This document shows positions 42,194 to 49,997 of a stretch of DNA of 64,000 nt, piece by piece (the first letter of the stretch is position 1; every line of letters starts with the position of its first letter). A program made the position numbers and the translations under genes. The notes beneath the pieces are model-generated. The model worked only from the letters and a program-made list of their open reading frames with translations. It made no database searches and was not told the DNA's origin. The DNA lies in contig JBAZMV010000002.1 of the NCBI GenBank assembly GCA_041649635.1, positions 62,001 to 126,000 of the forward strand. Direction: 5' to 3'. This stretch comes from Dehalococcoidia bacterium (lineage in GTDB: Bacteria > Chloroflexota > Dehalococcoidia > E44-bin15).

Positions 42194-42350
42194 GTTCCTT
42201 CTCCTGTTTAATTAAACCAAATACAATTTAATACCGTACTGGCATCTCAATATTTGTATAGTTACCTAACGGCAATTCGTAAATAACCGATCGGGTTTTC
42301 CTGATTATACACAGAGGTCTATCAAGTGTAAAGCTGAGGTGAGGCTGACT

Positions 42351-43100
42351 TCATACTCCCTTACTGGACAAGACGATGTTCTCTTTATTCAGCAATCGCG
42401 AGAGATAAAGGATAATCGCCCAGACAACCGCCGTGCCGGCAAGATACCACAGGGCGAAAGCCCATGAGGCTACATTAACGGCTCCCGTGGCCAGCCCTAT
42501 TGGCAGCCCCATCATCAGCCCGAATCCCAGGATGAAGGACGGAGCTAAGGCTATCTCCGGGTTGTTGGCTATAGCGAAAAGCACCATGAAGGCCAGCAGG
42601 CCCAAGAACAGCAGCGGATTGATGATGAAGCCGGTGAGCAGCGCCGGGGCCGGCAGGATGAAATGCCCGGCGGAAGGATTTATCGCGAACAGATTTACCG
42701 CCAGCAGCACCAGCAGCGCGGCGATGACGGAGACGGCGTAGCCGGGGAGGAAGACGGCCAGGCATTTGCCCAGCCAGAGGGCGCGGGGGGTGAGTGGGGT
42801 GGCCAGCAGGCACTCGATGTTGCCGTTGATCTTCTCTCTGGTTATCGGCAGGGTGGCGAAGGACCAGATGAAGCTGATGAGGATTAGCAGCGGCATGAAG
42901 TAGGCGATAAGGCCCGTAATCAGTTCCAGCCCCGGCGCGGCGGCCGCTTCTCCTACCCATTCCTGCTGTCCCAGGACGATGCTGATGCCCGCCGCCGCGG
43001 CGATGACGATTAGCACGGACACAATGACTATGATGCGGAAGGCGTTGCTCTGCCGCAGCTCGCGGAAATCCCTGTTAAGGATGATGCTCATCGCTCTCAA
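42351..43100 (-). CDS. ABC-2-type transporter permease (second permease)
   Basis: This 249-residue membrane protein has six predicted helices, starting IIVIVSVLIVIAAAAGISIV. The ABC-2 hallmark TREKINGNIECLLATPLTPRALWLGKCLAV is about 90-120 residues in. It is the third gene of the exporter operon after the ATPase (44022-44948) and the first permease (43285-44025), separated from the latter by a 184-bp gap holding a repeat. The complex probably exports a lipid, polymer, peptide or drug. The substrate is not predictable. Confidence 0.85.
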   Translation of the reverse strand: MRAMSIILNRDFRELRQSNAFRIIVIVSVLIVIAAAAGISIVLGQQEWVGEAAAAPGLELITGLIAYFMPLLILISFIWSFATLPITREKINGNIECLLATPLTPRALWLGKCLAVFLPGYAVSVIAALLVLLAVNLFAINPSAGHFILPAPALLTGFIINPLLFLGLLAFMVLFAIANNPEIALAPSFILGFGLMMGLPIGLATGAVNVASWAFALWYLAGTAVVWAIILYLSRLLNKENIVLSSKGV

Positions 43101-43171
43101 GTCTGTCTCCTGTTAAGACTATTGAAGAAGTCTTAATCAACCCCCTAAATCCCCTGTATATTGGTCATCGG

Positions 43172-43226
43172 GTAGGGGCAGGGCTTGCCCTGCCCGATGG
43201 AAGGGCGCAGCGAGCGGCGCCCCTAC
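43172..43226. repeat. GTAGGGGC-armed composite repeat inside an operon
   Basis: Arms GTAGGGGC and GCCCCTAC enclose GGGCAGGGCTTGCCCTGCCC and a second palindrome (GGGCGCAGCGAGCGGCGCCC). It lies between the two permease genes, so the transcript would carry a large hairpin that may stabilise or split the message. Confidence 0.75.
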
Positions 43227-43284
43227 GTGAACCCCCGGTTCCTCCGGTCCTTCCGCGGAAGGACGCCTCTTTTTCGACAATCTG

Positions 43285-44025
43285 CTACTGTGAGAGTATT
43301 ATCCTCTCTTTGGTGAGGCGCGGCCGCAGCAGAACAGCGATAACGCCTATTACTAGGGCCACGCCCAGATTCGCCAGCGCGAACTGCCATGAAGCGGCGT
43401 CCAGAACATTATGTACCCCCAGGTTTATCATCAGCGAGGCGAAAACGGGCAGAAATACCTGCACGATAACGTTGCCTGTGGCCGGCTTGCCGGTGAGCCC
43501 GACGAGGTGCACCAGCAGACTCAAACTCAAATAAATGAGAGGGGCCGCAAGAAAGCCGCTGACAGCCATCCAGGGGGTGAACAGGAAGCCCACCTCGGGA
43601 ACGAAATAGATATAGTTGACGGCTACAAGGGAAATCAGTGCCAGGACCTCTCCCAGGATCAGTCCGGGCAGGTAGACGGCCAGGCTTTTAGCTATCCAGA
43701 TATGGCGTATGTCGAGCGGGGTGGCCAGGAGCGCCGCCATGTTGCCGCGGGACTTCTCGCGCGTCATCGTCTGGAAGGCGAACACGTTCATATTTATTCC
43801 AAGTCCGATAAGGCAGGAGCTGTAGACTATAACGGTGAGATAGGTTTCCAGCGCATGCACGTCGATTGGTTCAGCCTCCATCGCGGGAGCTACGGCGAGA
43901 AGGCAGAAGGCCGCGACCAGGGCGATGACGCATAAAAGCACCATCGCTATCTGCACGGCGATTATTATCTTCATCCGCATGTTGTTCTTGACGCTGGCGG
44001 CGATTATGAGCGATATCTCTCTCAT
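43285..44025 (-). CDS. ABC-2-type transporter permease (first permease)
   Basis: This 246-residue protein has six membrane helices and the family motif TREKSRGNMAALLATPLDIRHIWIAKSLAV. It shares the same plan as the protein at 42351-43100, so the exporter is probably a heterodimer. Its start overlaps the ATPase stop by 4 bp (ATGA), a sign of translational coupling. Confidence 0.85.
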   Translation of the reverse strand: MREISLIIAASVKNNMRMKIIIAVQIAMVLLCVIALVAAFCLLAVAPAMEAEPIDVHALETYLTVIVYSSCLIGLGINMNVFAFQTMTREKSRGNMAALLATPLDIRHIWIAKSLAVYLPGLILGEVLALISLVAVNYIYFVPEVGFLFTPWMAVSGFLAAPLIYLSLSLLVHLVGLTGKPATGNVIVQVFLPVFASLMINLGVHNVLDAASWQFALANLGVALVIGVIAVLLRPRLTKERIILSQ

Positions 44026-44948
44026 ATCGGCTCGACCTCTTTCAGGATGGCGGAATACATCTCTTCGAGTGAAGCTTCCTGCCGCGCTGCCCCCTCGATT
44101 TTGACGCCGCGCCCGGCGAGCAGGCTTATGATGTCGGAGATATCGGTGTCCTGCTGCGGGGAGAAGATGAGGCTTCTTTCCGTCTTTTCCCGCAGCCCCA
44201 GCCGGGCCATGCCCTTAAGTTCATCGAGCAATGACTGCGGAATCTCCCCGGCCGTCTCTATCACAACGGTGCCGTCGCCCATGCCGCGCCGCAGCGTCTC
44301 CGTCTCGCCATACAGCTTTATCTCGCCGCGGTCTATCAGCGCGATGCGGTTGCATATCCTCTGTACCTCGTCCAGGTTGTGGGAGCTGAGGAAGACAGTC
44401 TTATTTTTATGGTGCGCCGCGTCGAGGATTATCTGCCGTACCTCTATCTGCCCCGACGGATCGACACCGGCCGTGGGCTCGTCCAGCACCAGCACCTCCG
44501 GGTCATGGGTCATGGCCCGCGCCAGCGCCAGCCTCTGCCTCATCCCCTTGGAGTAGGTTCCCACCCTGTCCCCGGCCCTGTCGCTCAATCCCATCGCTTT
44601 CAAAAGCTCGGCTATCTTCTTTCCATAGTCAGTCAGTCCGTATATCCGCGCGTAGAACTCCAGGTTCTCCTCGGCCGTCATGTTGTCGTACAGGCCGTCC
44701 GGGTCCAGCGCGAAGCCTATCTTCCTGCGGGTACCGCTTTTTGATATGTCCTGTCCCATGATGTCGAGCCTGCCGGAATCGGCCTGGAGCAGTCCGAGAA
44801 GTATCCTGATGGTCGTGGTCTTGCCCGCTCCGTTTGGGCCCAGGTAGCCGAAGACATCACCTCTGGCCACGGTGAAGCTTATCCCCTTCAGAACCTCCCG
44901 TTTACCTAGGGTTTTCTTAACATTTTCCAGGCTTATCGCTGCATTCAT
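44022..44948 (-). CDS. ABC transporter ATP-binding protein
   Basis: This 308-residue protein has a complete nucleotide-binding domain: Walker A GPNGAGKTT, signature YSKGMRQRLALARA, Walker B VLVLDEPTAG, and the H-loop in VFLSSHNLDEV. A C-terminal extension of about 90 residues is typical of exporters of the drug/antibiotic (CcmA/NatA-like) group. It is the first transporter gene of the operon and follows an AbrB-type regulator by 36 bp. Confidence 0.92.
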   Translation of the reverse strand: MNAAISLENVKKTLGKREVLKGISFTVARGDVFGYLGPNGAGKTTTIRILLGLLQADSGRLDIMGQDISKSGTRRKIGFALDPDGLYDNMTAEENLEFYARIYGLTDYGKKIAELLKAMGLSDRAGDRVGTYSKGMRQRLALARAMTHDPEVLVLDEPTAGVDPSGQIEVRQIILDAAHHKNKTVFLSSHNLDEVQRICNRIALIDRGEIKLYGETETLRRGMGDGTVVIETAGEIPQSLLDELKGMARLGLREKTERSLIFSPQQDTDISDIISLLAGRGVKIEGAARQEASLEEMYSAILKEVEPI

Positions 44949-44984
44949 CTGACATCCTCACGGCGTTCGATATCTATCGTATGT

Positions 44985-45236
44985 CTAAGGCTGCTTGCTC
45001 TTTTTATCCTTCATTGTCGAGCCTACTTCACGGAAAAAGTCGGCGGTGCCTTCCATCATCTTCTGCATGATATTGAACGGAGCGATCCAAAGGCCCGTTT
45101 CCATGTCGCCAAAAACGAGCAGCTTGTCGCCGGTCTTGATATTGAAATCCTTTCGTGCCTCAGACGGTATGACGATCTGACCCCGTTCACTTACCTTTAT
45201 CGAACCGTAAAACCTTTTTCCTTCGGGTGGTCCCAT
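44985..45236 (-). CDS. AbrB/MazE/SpoVT-family DNA-binding protein
   Basis: This 83-residue protein has the swapped-hairpin AbrB motif near the N-terminus (GSIKVSERGQIVIPSEARKD, then FNIKTGDKLLVFGD). Such proteins bind DNA as dimers or tetramers. No toxin partner of the MazF kind is adjacent, so it is more likely the regulator of the downstream ABC exporter genes. The second half (about 55-83) is charged and could help oligomerise. Confidence 0.85.
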   Translation of the reverse strand: MGPPEGKRFYGSIKVSERGQIVIPSEARKDFNIKTGDKLLVFGDMETGLWIAPFNIMQKMMEGTADFFREVGSTMKDKKSKQP

Positions 45237-45363
45237 ATCGCACCTCTATATCGTATGAATTACAAGATATATCTTACTTGTAAGCAATAATTTACCATGG
45301 AGTAAAAGGGATGTCAAGAGTGAAATGTGCGGGTTCGATTCCCTCGTTGAACGAAATGTCGTC

Positions 45364-46629
45364 TCAGTCGACCAGAGTTGCTTCTATGCACTTGAAAGTT
45401 CTGTTATAAGTGCCGCTCATTTTGGCATCGACGATTTCGTTCTTTAGCGGCCTGTCGCTGCGGGCCATCACGCGGATGTAGTTGTCCGTGAGCCCGTTCC
45501 AGATGCCGGGCTCCACCTCGGTTTCCCAGAGTACCGGCAGCGTCTCATCTTTGAATCGTCGACCGAAGCGTAAAGCGCCCTCCCGTGCCAGCTTCAGCAC
45601 CTTCCTGCTGCGCTCCTTCTTGATGCGCTCGTCCACCTGTCCCGGCATGGCGGCGGCAGCCGTGCCCGGCCTCTGCGAGTATGAGAATACGTGCAGGTTG
45701 GCGAAGGCCATATCTCGACAGAAGTTGTAGCTTTCCTCGAACTCCTCATCCGTCTCACCGGGGAAGCCGACGATAACGTCCGCGGTTATCGAAACATTAG
45801 GCATCATTTTTCTGATTCGTATGATAGCGGATTCGTAGTCGGCAATGCTATATGGGCGGTTCATGCGCTTGAGCACGGCCTCGCTGCCGCTTTGCAGGGG
45901 CAGGTGCAGGTGGCGGCAGAGCCTCGCGTCGTTCCACAGCCCGAGCAGGCTGTCGGTGATATCGCCCGGACGTAGCGAGGAAAGCCGAAGACGCTTAACA
46001 TCGGTACGGTCGAGTATGCGTTTTATCAGTGATTCGAGGTCCGGCTCGTACGCCCCGATGTTTGTTCCGGTGAGGACTATCTCCTTGAAGCCGATACGTA
46101 TCCTCGACTCGATCTCCGCGATGATTTCGTCGACCGGCCGGCTGCGCTCGCGGCCACGCACGTACGGAACGATGCAGTAGGTGCAGTAGTTATCGCAGCC
46201 TTCCTGTATCTTCACCATGCTGCGGGTGCGCAGAACATCGCTGACTGACGCTCCGTCCGGTATCTTATGACGATTCAATCTCAGAATCGACGGGAGTTTG
46301 TCCTTGGCATCGTTGCCGAGGATCAGGTCGACGCATTTCAGTTTTTTGAGTTCTTCGATGTCCCGTTCGGGATAGCAACCGATGGCGACGACCGTCGCGT
46401 CCGGATTGCGCTGCCGCGCCAGCCTTAAAAAGTAGCGCGACTTGCGGTCGGCGACGCCGGTGACGGTGCACGTGTTCAGGATGTAGATGTCGGCGGCGTC
46501 GGAAGGAGATACGATTCGGCAGCCGTTTTGCGCAAGTTGCAGTGCCATGGCCTGGCTCTCGGCCTGGTTTAGCTTGCAGCCAAGAGTCTCTATGGCAACG
46601 GCGGGAGCCCTGGTCGGCGATGTGTTCAT
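45364..46629 (-). CDS. MtaB-like tRNA methylthiotransferase (radical SAM)
   Basis: This 421-residue protein has the N-terminal UPF0004 domain with three Cys (ETLGCKLNQAES, LNTCTV, IGCYPE), a radical-SAM cluster motif EGCDNYCTYCIVPYVRGRER, and a C-terminal TRAM domain (about 355-415). CKLNQAES and the overall layout match MtaB, which converts t6A to ms2t6A at position 37 of some tRNAs, better than MiaB or RimO. The reaction needs two Fe-S clusters and S-adenosylmethionine. It is divergent from the nitronate-monooxygenase-like gene at 46710. Confidence 0.9.
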   Translation of the reverse strand: MNTSPTRAPAVAIETLGCKLNQAESQAMALQLAQNGCRIVSPSDAADIYILNTCTVTGVADRKSRYFLRLARQRNPDATVVAIGCYPERDIEELKKLKCVDLILGNDAKDKLPSILRLNRHKIPDGASVSDVLRTRSMVKIQEGCDNYCTYCIVPYVRGRERSRPVDEIIAEIESRIRIGFKEIVLTGTNIGAYEPDLESLIKRILDRTDVKRLRLSSLRPGDITDSLLGLWNDARLCRHLHLPLQSGSEAVLKRMNRPYSIADYESAIIRIRKMMPNVSITADVIVGFPGETDEEFEESYNFCRDMAFANLHVFSYSQRPGTAAAAMPGQVDERIKKERSRKVLKLAREGALRFGRRFKDETLPVLWETEVEPGIWNGLTDNYIRVMARSDRPLKNEIVDAKMSGTYNRTFKCIEATLVD

Positions 46630-46709
46630 GGATAAATGATAACATAGAAGGCTCTAACTGCGTTGACTATGCTCGCATCGCCTGAGATAATTCATGCGGA
46701 GGATACGCC

Positions 46710-47693
46710 ATGAACTGGAACACCAAAATAACGGAGATGCTGAAATGCAGATACCCCATCATCGAAGGGGCTTTCGGCGGGTTCGGCACGTCCGCGCTGG
46801 CCGCCCCGGTCTCAGATGCGGGCGGCTTCGGCATGATAACCGCCAGCGCTCTTAAAACCCCGGAGAGGCTGAAGGAAGATATCCGCAAGGCTAAATCGAT
46901 GACGGACAAGCCGTTCGGCGTCAACCTGTCGGTCGGCGCAAGCGCCTCGATAAACGAGATGCTGGAGGTCGCGTTGGCGGAAGACGTGCCGGCGATTTTC
47001 ACCGCCGTCTACCGCGCCGATGATATCGGCAAGAGGGTTCATGAGGCGGGCAGGGTGTGGATACATAAGGTGGCGACGGTGAGGCACGCCGTGGCCGCCG
47101 AGCGCCACGGTGCCGACGCCATCATCATTGTGGGCATGGAGGGCACCGGATTCAAGAGCGTGGAGCAGCTGCCGACGCTTATAAGCATCACCAACGCCGT
47201 GAAAATGATAAAGGTTCCGCTCATCGCCGCGGGGGGCATCGGCGACGCGCGCGGCATGCTGGCGGCGCTGGGCATGGGCGCCGAAGCTGTCTACATGGGC
47301 ACGCGCTTCATGGCCACCGAGGAATGTCCCATATCGCCGCGCTATAAGCAGAAGCTCGTCGAGTCCCAGCCCTGGGAACCCAAGGTGCGCGACCGCATCC
47401 TCAACGTACAGCGTAATGAGCAGTACGAAGAGATACTCAAGATGAAGGGCAAGGTGCCTCAGGACGAGTGGCTCAGGATGGTGGAGAAACACTCCTTCAA
47501 GCGCTCGTCGGAGCTAAATATCGACTGGCAGAAGGACTACGACGAGGAGGTGGCGACGCATGTCACCGGAGGCTCGCTGGCCGTCGGCGTCATCGACAGC
47601 GTGGTCAGTTGCAAAGTGCTGATCGAAACCATGATACGAGAGGCCGAGGCCATACTGGCTAAAGAGGGCAACATCGGCAAGCTGGTGCGGTAG
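46710..47693 (+). CDS. Nitronate-monooxygenase-like FMN TIM-barrel protein, copy 1
   Basis: This 327-residue protein resembles nitronate monooxygenase/FabK-type flavoenzymes: PIIEGAFGGFGTSALAAPVS at the start, HKVATVRHAVAAERHGADAI, and the phosphate-binding AAGGIGDARGMLAALGMGAE plus MGTRFMATEEC. The GGHxG segment that carries the catalytic His in true nitronate monooxygenases reads GTGFKS here, so the usual reaction may not apply. It is followed by an NTF2/SnoaL-like gene (47908). The pair is repeated at 48364-49935. The enzyme probably acts on an acyl- or enoyl-type substrate in the cytoplasm. The substrate is unknown. Confidence 0.8.
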   Translation: MNWNTKITEMLKCRYPIIEGAFGGFGTSALAAPVSDAGGFGMITASALKTPERLKEDIRKAKSMTDKPFGVNLSVGASASINEMLEVALAEDVPAIFTAVYRADDIGKRVHEAGRVWIHKVATVRHAVAAERHGADAIIIVGMEGTGFKSVEQLPTLISITNAVKMIKVPLIAAGGIGDARGMLAALGMGAEAVYMGTRFMATEECPISPRYKQKLVESQPWEPKVRDRILNVQRNEQYEEILKMKGKVPQDEWLRMVEKHSFKRSSELNIDWQKDYDEEVATHVTGGSLAVGVIDSVVSCKVLIETMIREAEAILAKEGNIGKLVR

Positions 47694-47730
47694 TCGATAC
47701 CTGTGTGTCACCTGTAGGGGCGAATATAGT

Positions 47731-47765
47731 CGAGATTGCCACGTCGCTGCGCTCCTCGCAATGAC
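47731..47765. repeat. GTCATTGCGAGG-type intergenic repeat, short inverted copy
   Basis: CGAGATTGCCACGTCGCTGC-GCTCCTCGCAATGAC is related to 28246-28304 on the other strand. A half GTAGGGGC arm (47714-47721) lies just before it. Confidence 0.65.
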
Positions 47766-47795
47766 AGTTCAAGAGAGGCACCCCGATGAATCGGG

Positions 47796-47868
47796 GACGG
47801 GGTTATAGGGGTGTCCCCTATATTTTTTCAAATTCCCCCAAGATTGGGGGATAGCAGGGGGTTGATTC
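47796..47868 (+). repeat. Composite hairpin repeat unit (copy 4, inverted)
   Basis: Read on the other strand, it shows the CCCCCAATCTTGGGGG and AGGGGACACCCCT hairpins of the 28101-28191 family. The third hairpin is lost. Confidence 0.7.
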
Positions 47869-47907
47869 AAAAGGCATCATGTCATCGACAGTATAGGGAG
47901 GTGCAAT

Positions 47908-48351
47908 ATGTGCGACAACGAAGAACTTGAAATGAGAATAGGAATCATCGAGGACATCGAGGCGATTAAGAAGCTCAAGGCCAAGTACTGGCGCTGCGTC
48001 GATAACAAGCTGTGGGATGAACTGCGCGAGTGTTTCACCGAGGACGCGACGCTGGAGTACGGCACGGACAACCCGAAGGGACGCGACGCTATCATCGATT
48101 TCCTCAGCAAAAGCACCGGCAACAAGAAAATCGTGACGATTCATCAGGGCCACAACCCTGAGATCGAGATAACCGGCGAGAATACGGCGAAAGGTATCTG
48201 GGCCCTTCACGATTACCTTGTCTTCGGCTCGCGTATGTCCATAAACGGATGGGGCTACTACTATGACGAGTACGTCAAGCAGGACGGCAAATGGCGGAAA
48301 AAGAGCACAAAGATAACACGACTGCGCGAGGAGTGGAACACGGTCAAATAA
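47908..48351 (+). CDS. SnoaL/NTF2-like protein, copy 1
   Basis: This 147-residue protein follows GGAGGTGCAAT. It is a single NTF2-like cone fold (about 10-140) of the SnoaL_4 type: an N-terminal helix (IEAIKKLKAKYWRCVDNKLW), FTEDATLEY with acidic pocket residues, then strands ending WRKKSTKITRLREEW. Such domains act as small cyclases, isomerases or dehydratases, or bind ligands without catalysis. It is paired with the FMN protein before it and is nearly the same length as the copy at 49492-49935. Confidence 0.8.
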   Translation: MCDNEELEMRIGIIEDIEAIKKLKAKYWRCVDNKLWDELRECFTEDATLEYGTDNPKGRDAIIDFLSKSTGNKKIVTIHQGHNPEIEITGENTAKGIWALHDYLVFGSRMSINGWGYYYDEYVKQDGKWRKKSTKITRLREEWNTVK

Positions 48352-48363
48352 AGAAGGTCGAAT

Positions 48364-49347
48364 ATGAACTGGAATACAAGACTAACAGAACTTCTCGGCT
48401 GCAAGTATCCGATAATACAAGGGGCCTTCGGCGGCTTTGGCACGTCGGCCCTCGCTGCGCCGGTTTCCGCGGCAGGCGGCTTCGGCATCATAACCGGCAG
48501 CGCCCTGCGCACCCCTGAAAAGTTGAGGGATGATATAAGAAAGGCCCGTTCGATGACCGGCGCTCCCTTCGGCGTGAATTTCTCCATAGGCATGTGCCCC
48601 AACGTGGAGGGCTTGCGAGATGTAGCTATCGAGGAGCGTGTGCCCGTGATATTCACATCGGCCTTCCGCGCCGACGAACACGGCAAACGCATCAAGGAAG
48701 CAGGCTTGAAGTGGATACACAAAGTGGCTTCGATTCAGCACGCCATAGCCGCCGAGAAACAGGGAGCGGACGCCGTTGTTATCGTCGGTCTCGAAGGCAC
48801 AGCCTTCAAGAGCATTTCGCAGCTTCCCACTCTGACCGGCATCACCACTGCGATTAGATCGATAAAGATTCCCATAATCGCTGCCGGAGGCATCGGCGAC
48901 GCGCGCGGATTCGTCGCTGCTTTGTGCATGGGGGCCGAAGGCGTCTATATGGGAACCCGGTTCCTGGCGACGAACGAATGTCCCGTGTCGGACAGCTATA
49001 AACAGAAGCTTGTCGAAGCCAAGCCGTGGGACAGCGAGTACCGCGATCGCGCTCTCACCCCGCCGAAACCGGAAGAGTATGCCAAGCTTATGGGCAGCAA
49101 GGGCGATATGCCGCTGGACAAATGGCTCCAGCACCTGGAAAGCACCATGTTCGGTCACAAGCCGGACGGCGAGATCGACTGGGACAGCGGGATAAACGTA
49201 GAGGTGGCGCTGCGCATAGCGGGGGGCTCGCTGGCGGTGGGCATGATCGACAGCGTTGTAAGCGTGAGAGAGCTTATCGATACGATCGTGCGCGATGCCG
49301 AGGCGATACTGTCGCAACAGGGAAATATCGGCAGGCTCGTGTTTTAG
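48364..49347 (+). CDS. Nitronate-monooxygenase-like FMN TIM-barrel protein, copy 2
   Basis: This 327-residue protein is the same length as copy 1 and strongly similar throughout (PIIQGAFGGFGTSALAAPVS, AAGGIGDARGFVAALCMGAE). The GGHxG catalytic segment reads GLEGTAFKS here too, so loss of the His is shared by both copies. It starts 12 bp after the first SnoaL-like gene, so one transcript likely covers copies 1 and 2. Substrate unknown. Confidence 0.8.
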   Translation: MNWNTRLTELLGCKYPIIQGAFGGFGTSALAAPVSAAGGFGIITGSALRTPEKLRDDIRKARSMTGAPFGVNFSIGMCPNVEGLRDVAIEERVPVIFTSAFRADEHGKRIKEAGLKWIHKVASIQHAIAAEKQGADAVVIVGLEGTAFKSISQLPTLTGITTAIRSIKIPIIAAGGIGDARGFVAALCMGAEGVYMGTRFLATNECPVSDSYKQKLVEAKPWDSEYRDRALTPPKPEEYAKLMGSKGDMPLDKWLQHLESTMFGHKPDGEIDWDSGINVEVALRIAGGSLAVGMIDSVVSVRELIDTIVRDAEAILSQQGNIGRLVF

Positions 49348-49387
49348 TAGACGTCGTAATCACTTTTTAGCTAGGTGTTTTGTGGTT

Positions 49388-49415
49388 GTAAGGGCTTGAT
49401 TAATCAAGCCCCTAC
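49388..49415. repeat. GTAGGGGC-type palindromic repeat
   Basis: It has the same ggcttgattaatcaagcc core as 17175-17202 and 20231-20258, between the second FMN gene and the second SnoaL-like gene. Confidence 0.8.
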
Positions 49416-49491
49416 GTTCCAACGGCATCTTGGCATTAATAGAGGATTGACCGAGATAGTAGTATCCTATCTACCATATTAGGAGGCGCCA

Positions 49492-49935
49492 ATGTGCGAT
49501 AACGAAGAACTCGAAATCAGGATCGGTATCCTTGAAGACATCGAGGCCATAAAAAGACTCAAGGGGAAATACATCCGCTGTGTGGACAGGAAGATATGGA
49601 AGGAACTGGAGGAATGTTTCGTAGAGGACGCAGAGGCGCATTATGGCGAAAACAATGACTATATAGGAAGGGATGCGATAATCGATTTTCTTGGAGGCTG
49701 CCTCAAAGAAGGCGTCGTCACCAGTTCACACGAATGCCACACGCCTGAAGTCGAGGTCAACGCTGATGGTACGGCCAGGGGCGTCTGGAAATTTCACGAC
49801 TATATAGTGATTAATCAAAAGCCGTTCTTGAACGGCTGGGCCTACTACGAAGACGAATATGTTAAAGTGGATGGAATGTGGAAGATCAAAACTGTAAGCT
49901 ACACCCGCGACTACCAGGAAACAACAAAGCTGTAA
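49492..49935 (+). CDS. SnoaL/NTF2-like protein, copy 2
   Basis: This 147-residue protein starts MCDNEELEIRIGILEDIEAI like copy 1 and shares the NTF2-like fold, with CFVEDAEAHYGE and RGVWKFHDYIVIN. It follows GGAGGCGCCA. Its pairing with an FMN protein is kept in both copies, suggesting the two act on the same substrate or bind each other. The exact function is unknown. Confidence 0.8.
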   Translation: MCDNEELEIRIGILEDIEAIKRLKGKYIRCVDRKIWKELEECFVEDAEAHYGENNDYIGRDAIIDFLGGCLKEGVVTSSHECHTPEVEVNADGTARGVWKFHDYIVINQKPFLNGWAYYEDEYVKVDGMWKIKTVSYTRDYQETTKL

Positions 49936-49997
49936 TCGGACTTTACTTGTGGAAATCGCATCGCCGGATGAAAGCCCTCGTCAGTCCGGCCGACAGC

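Noticed and set aside
42351..45236. AbrB-type gene plus ABC exporter as part of a defence or toxin-antitoxin island with the AIPR gene
   Set aside because: No toxin gene is adjacent. The exporter genes have normal composition unlike the AIPR gene, so they look unrelated.
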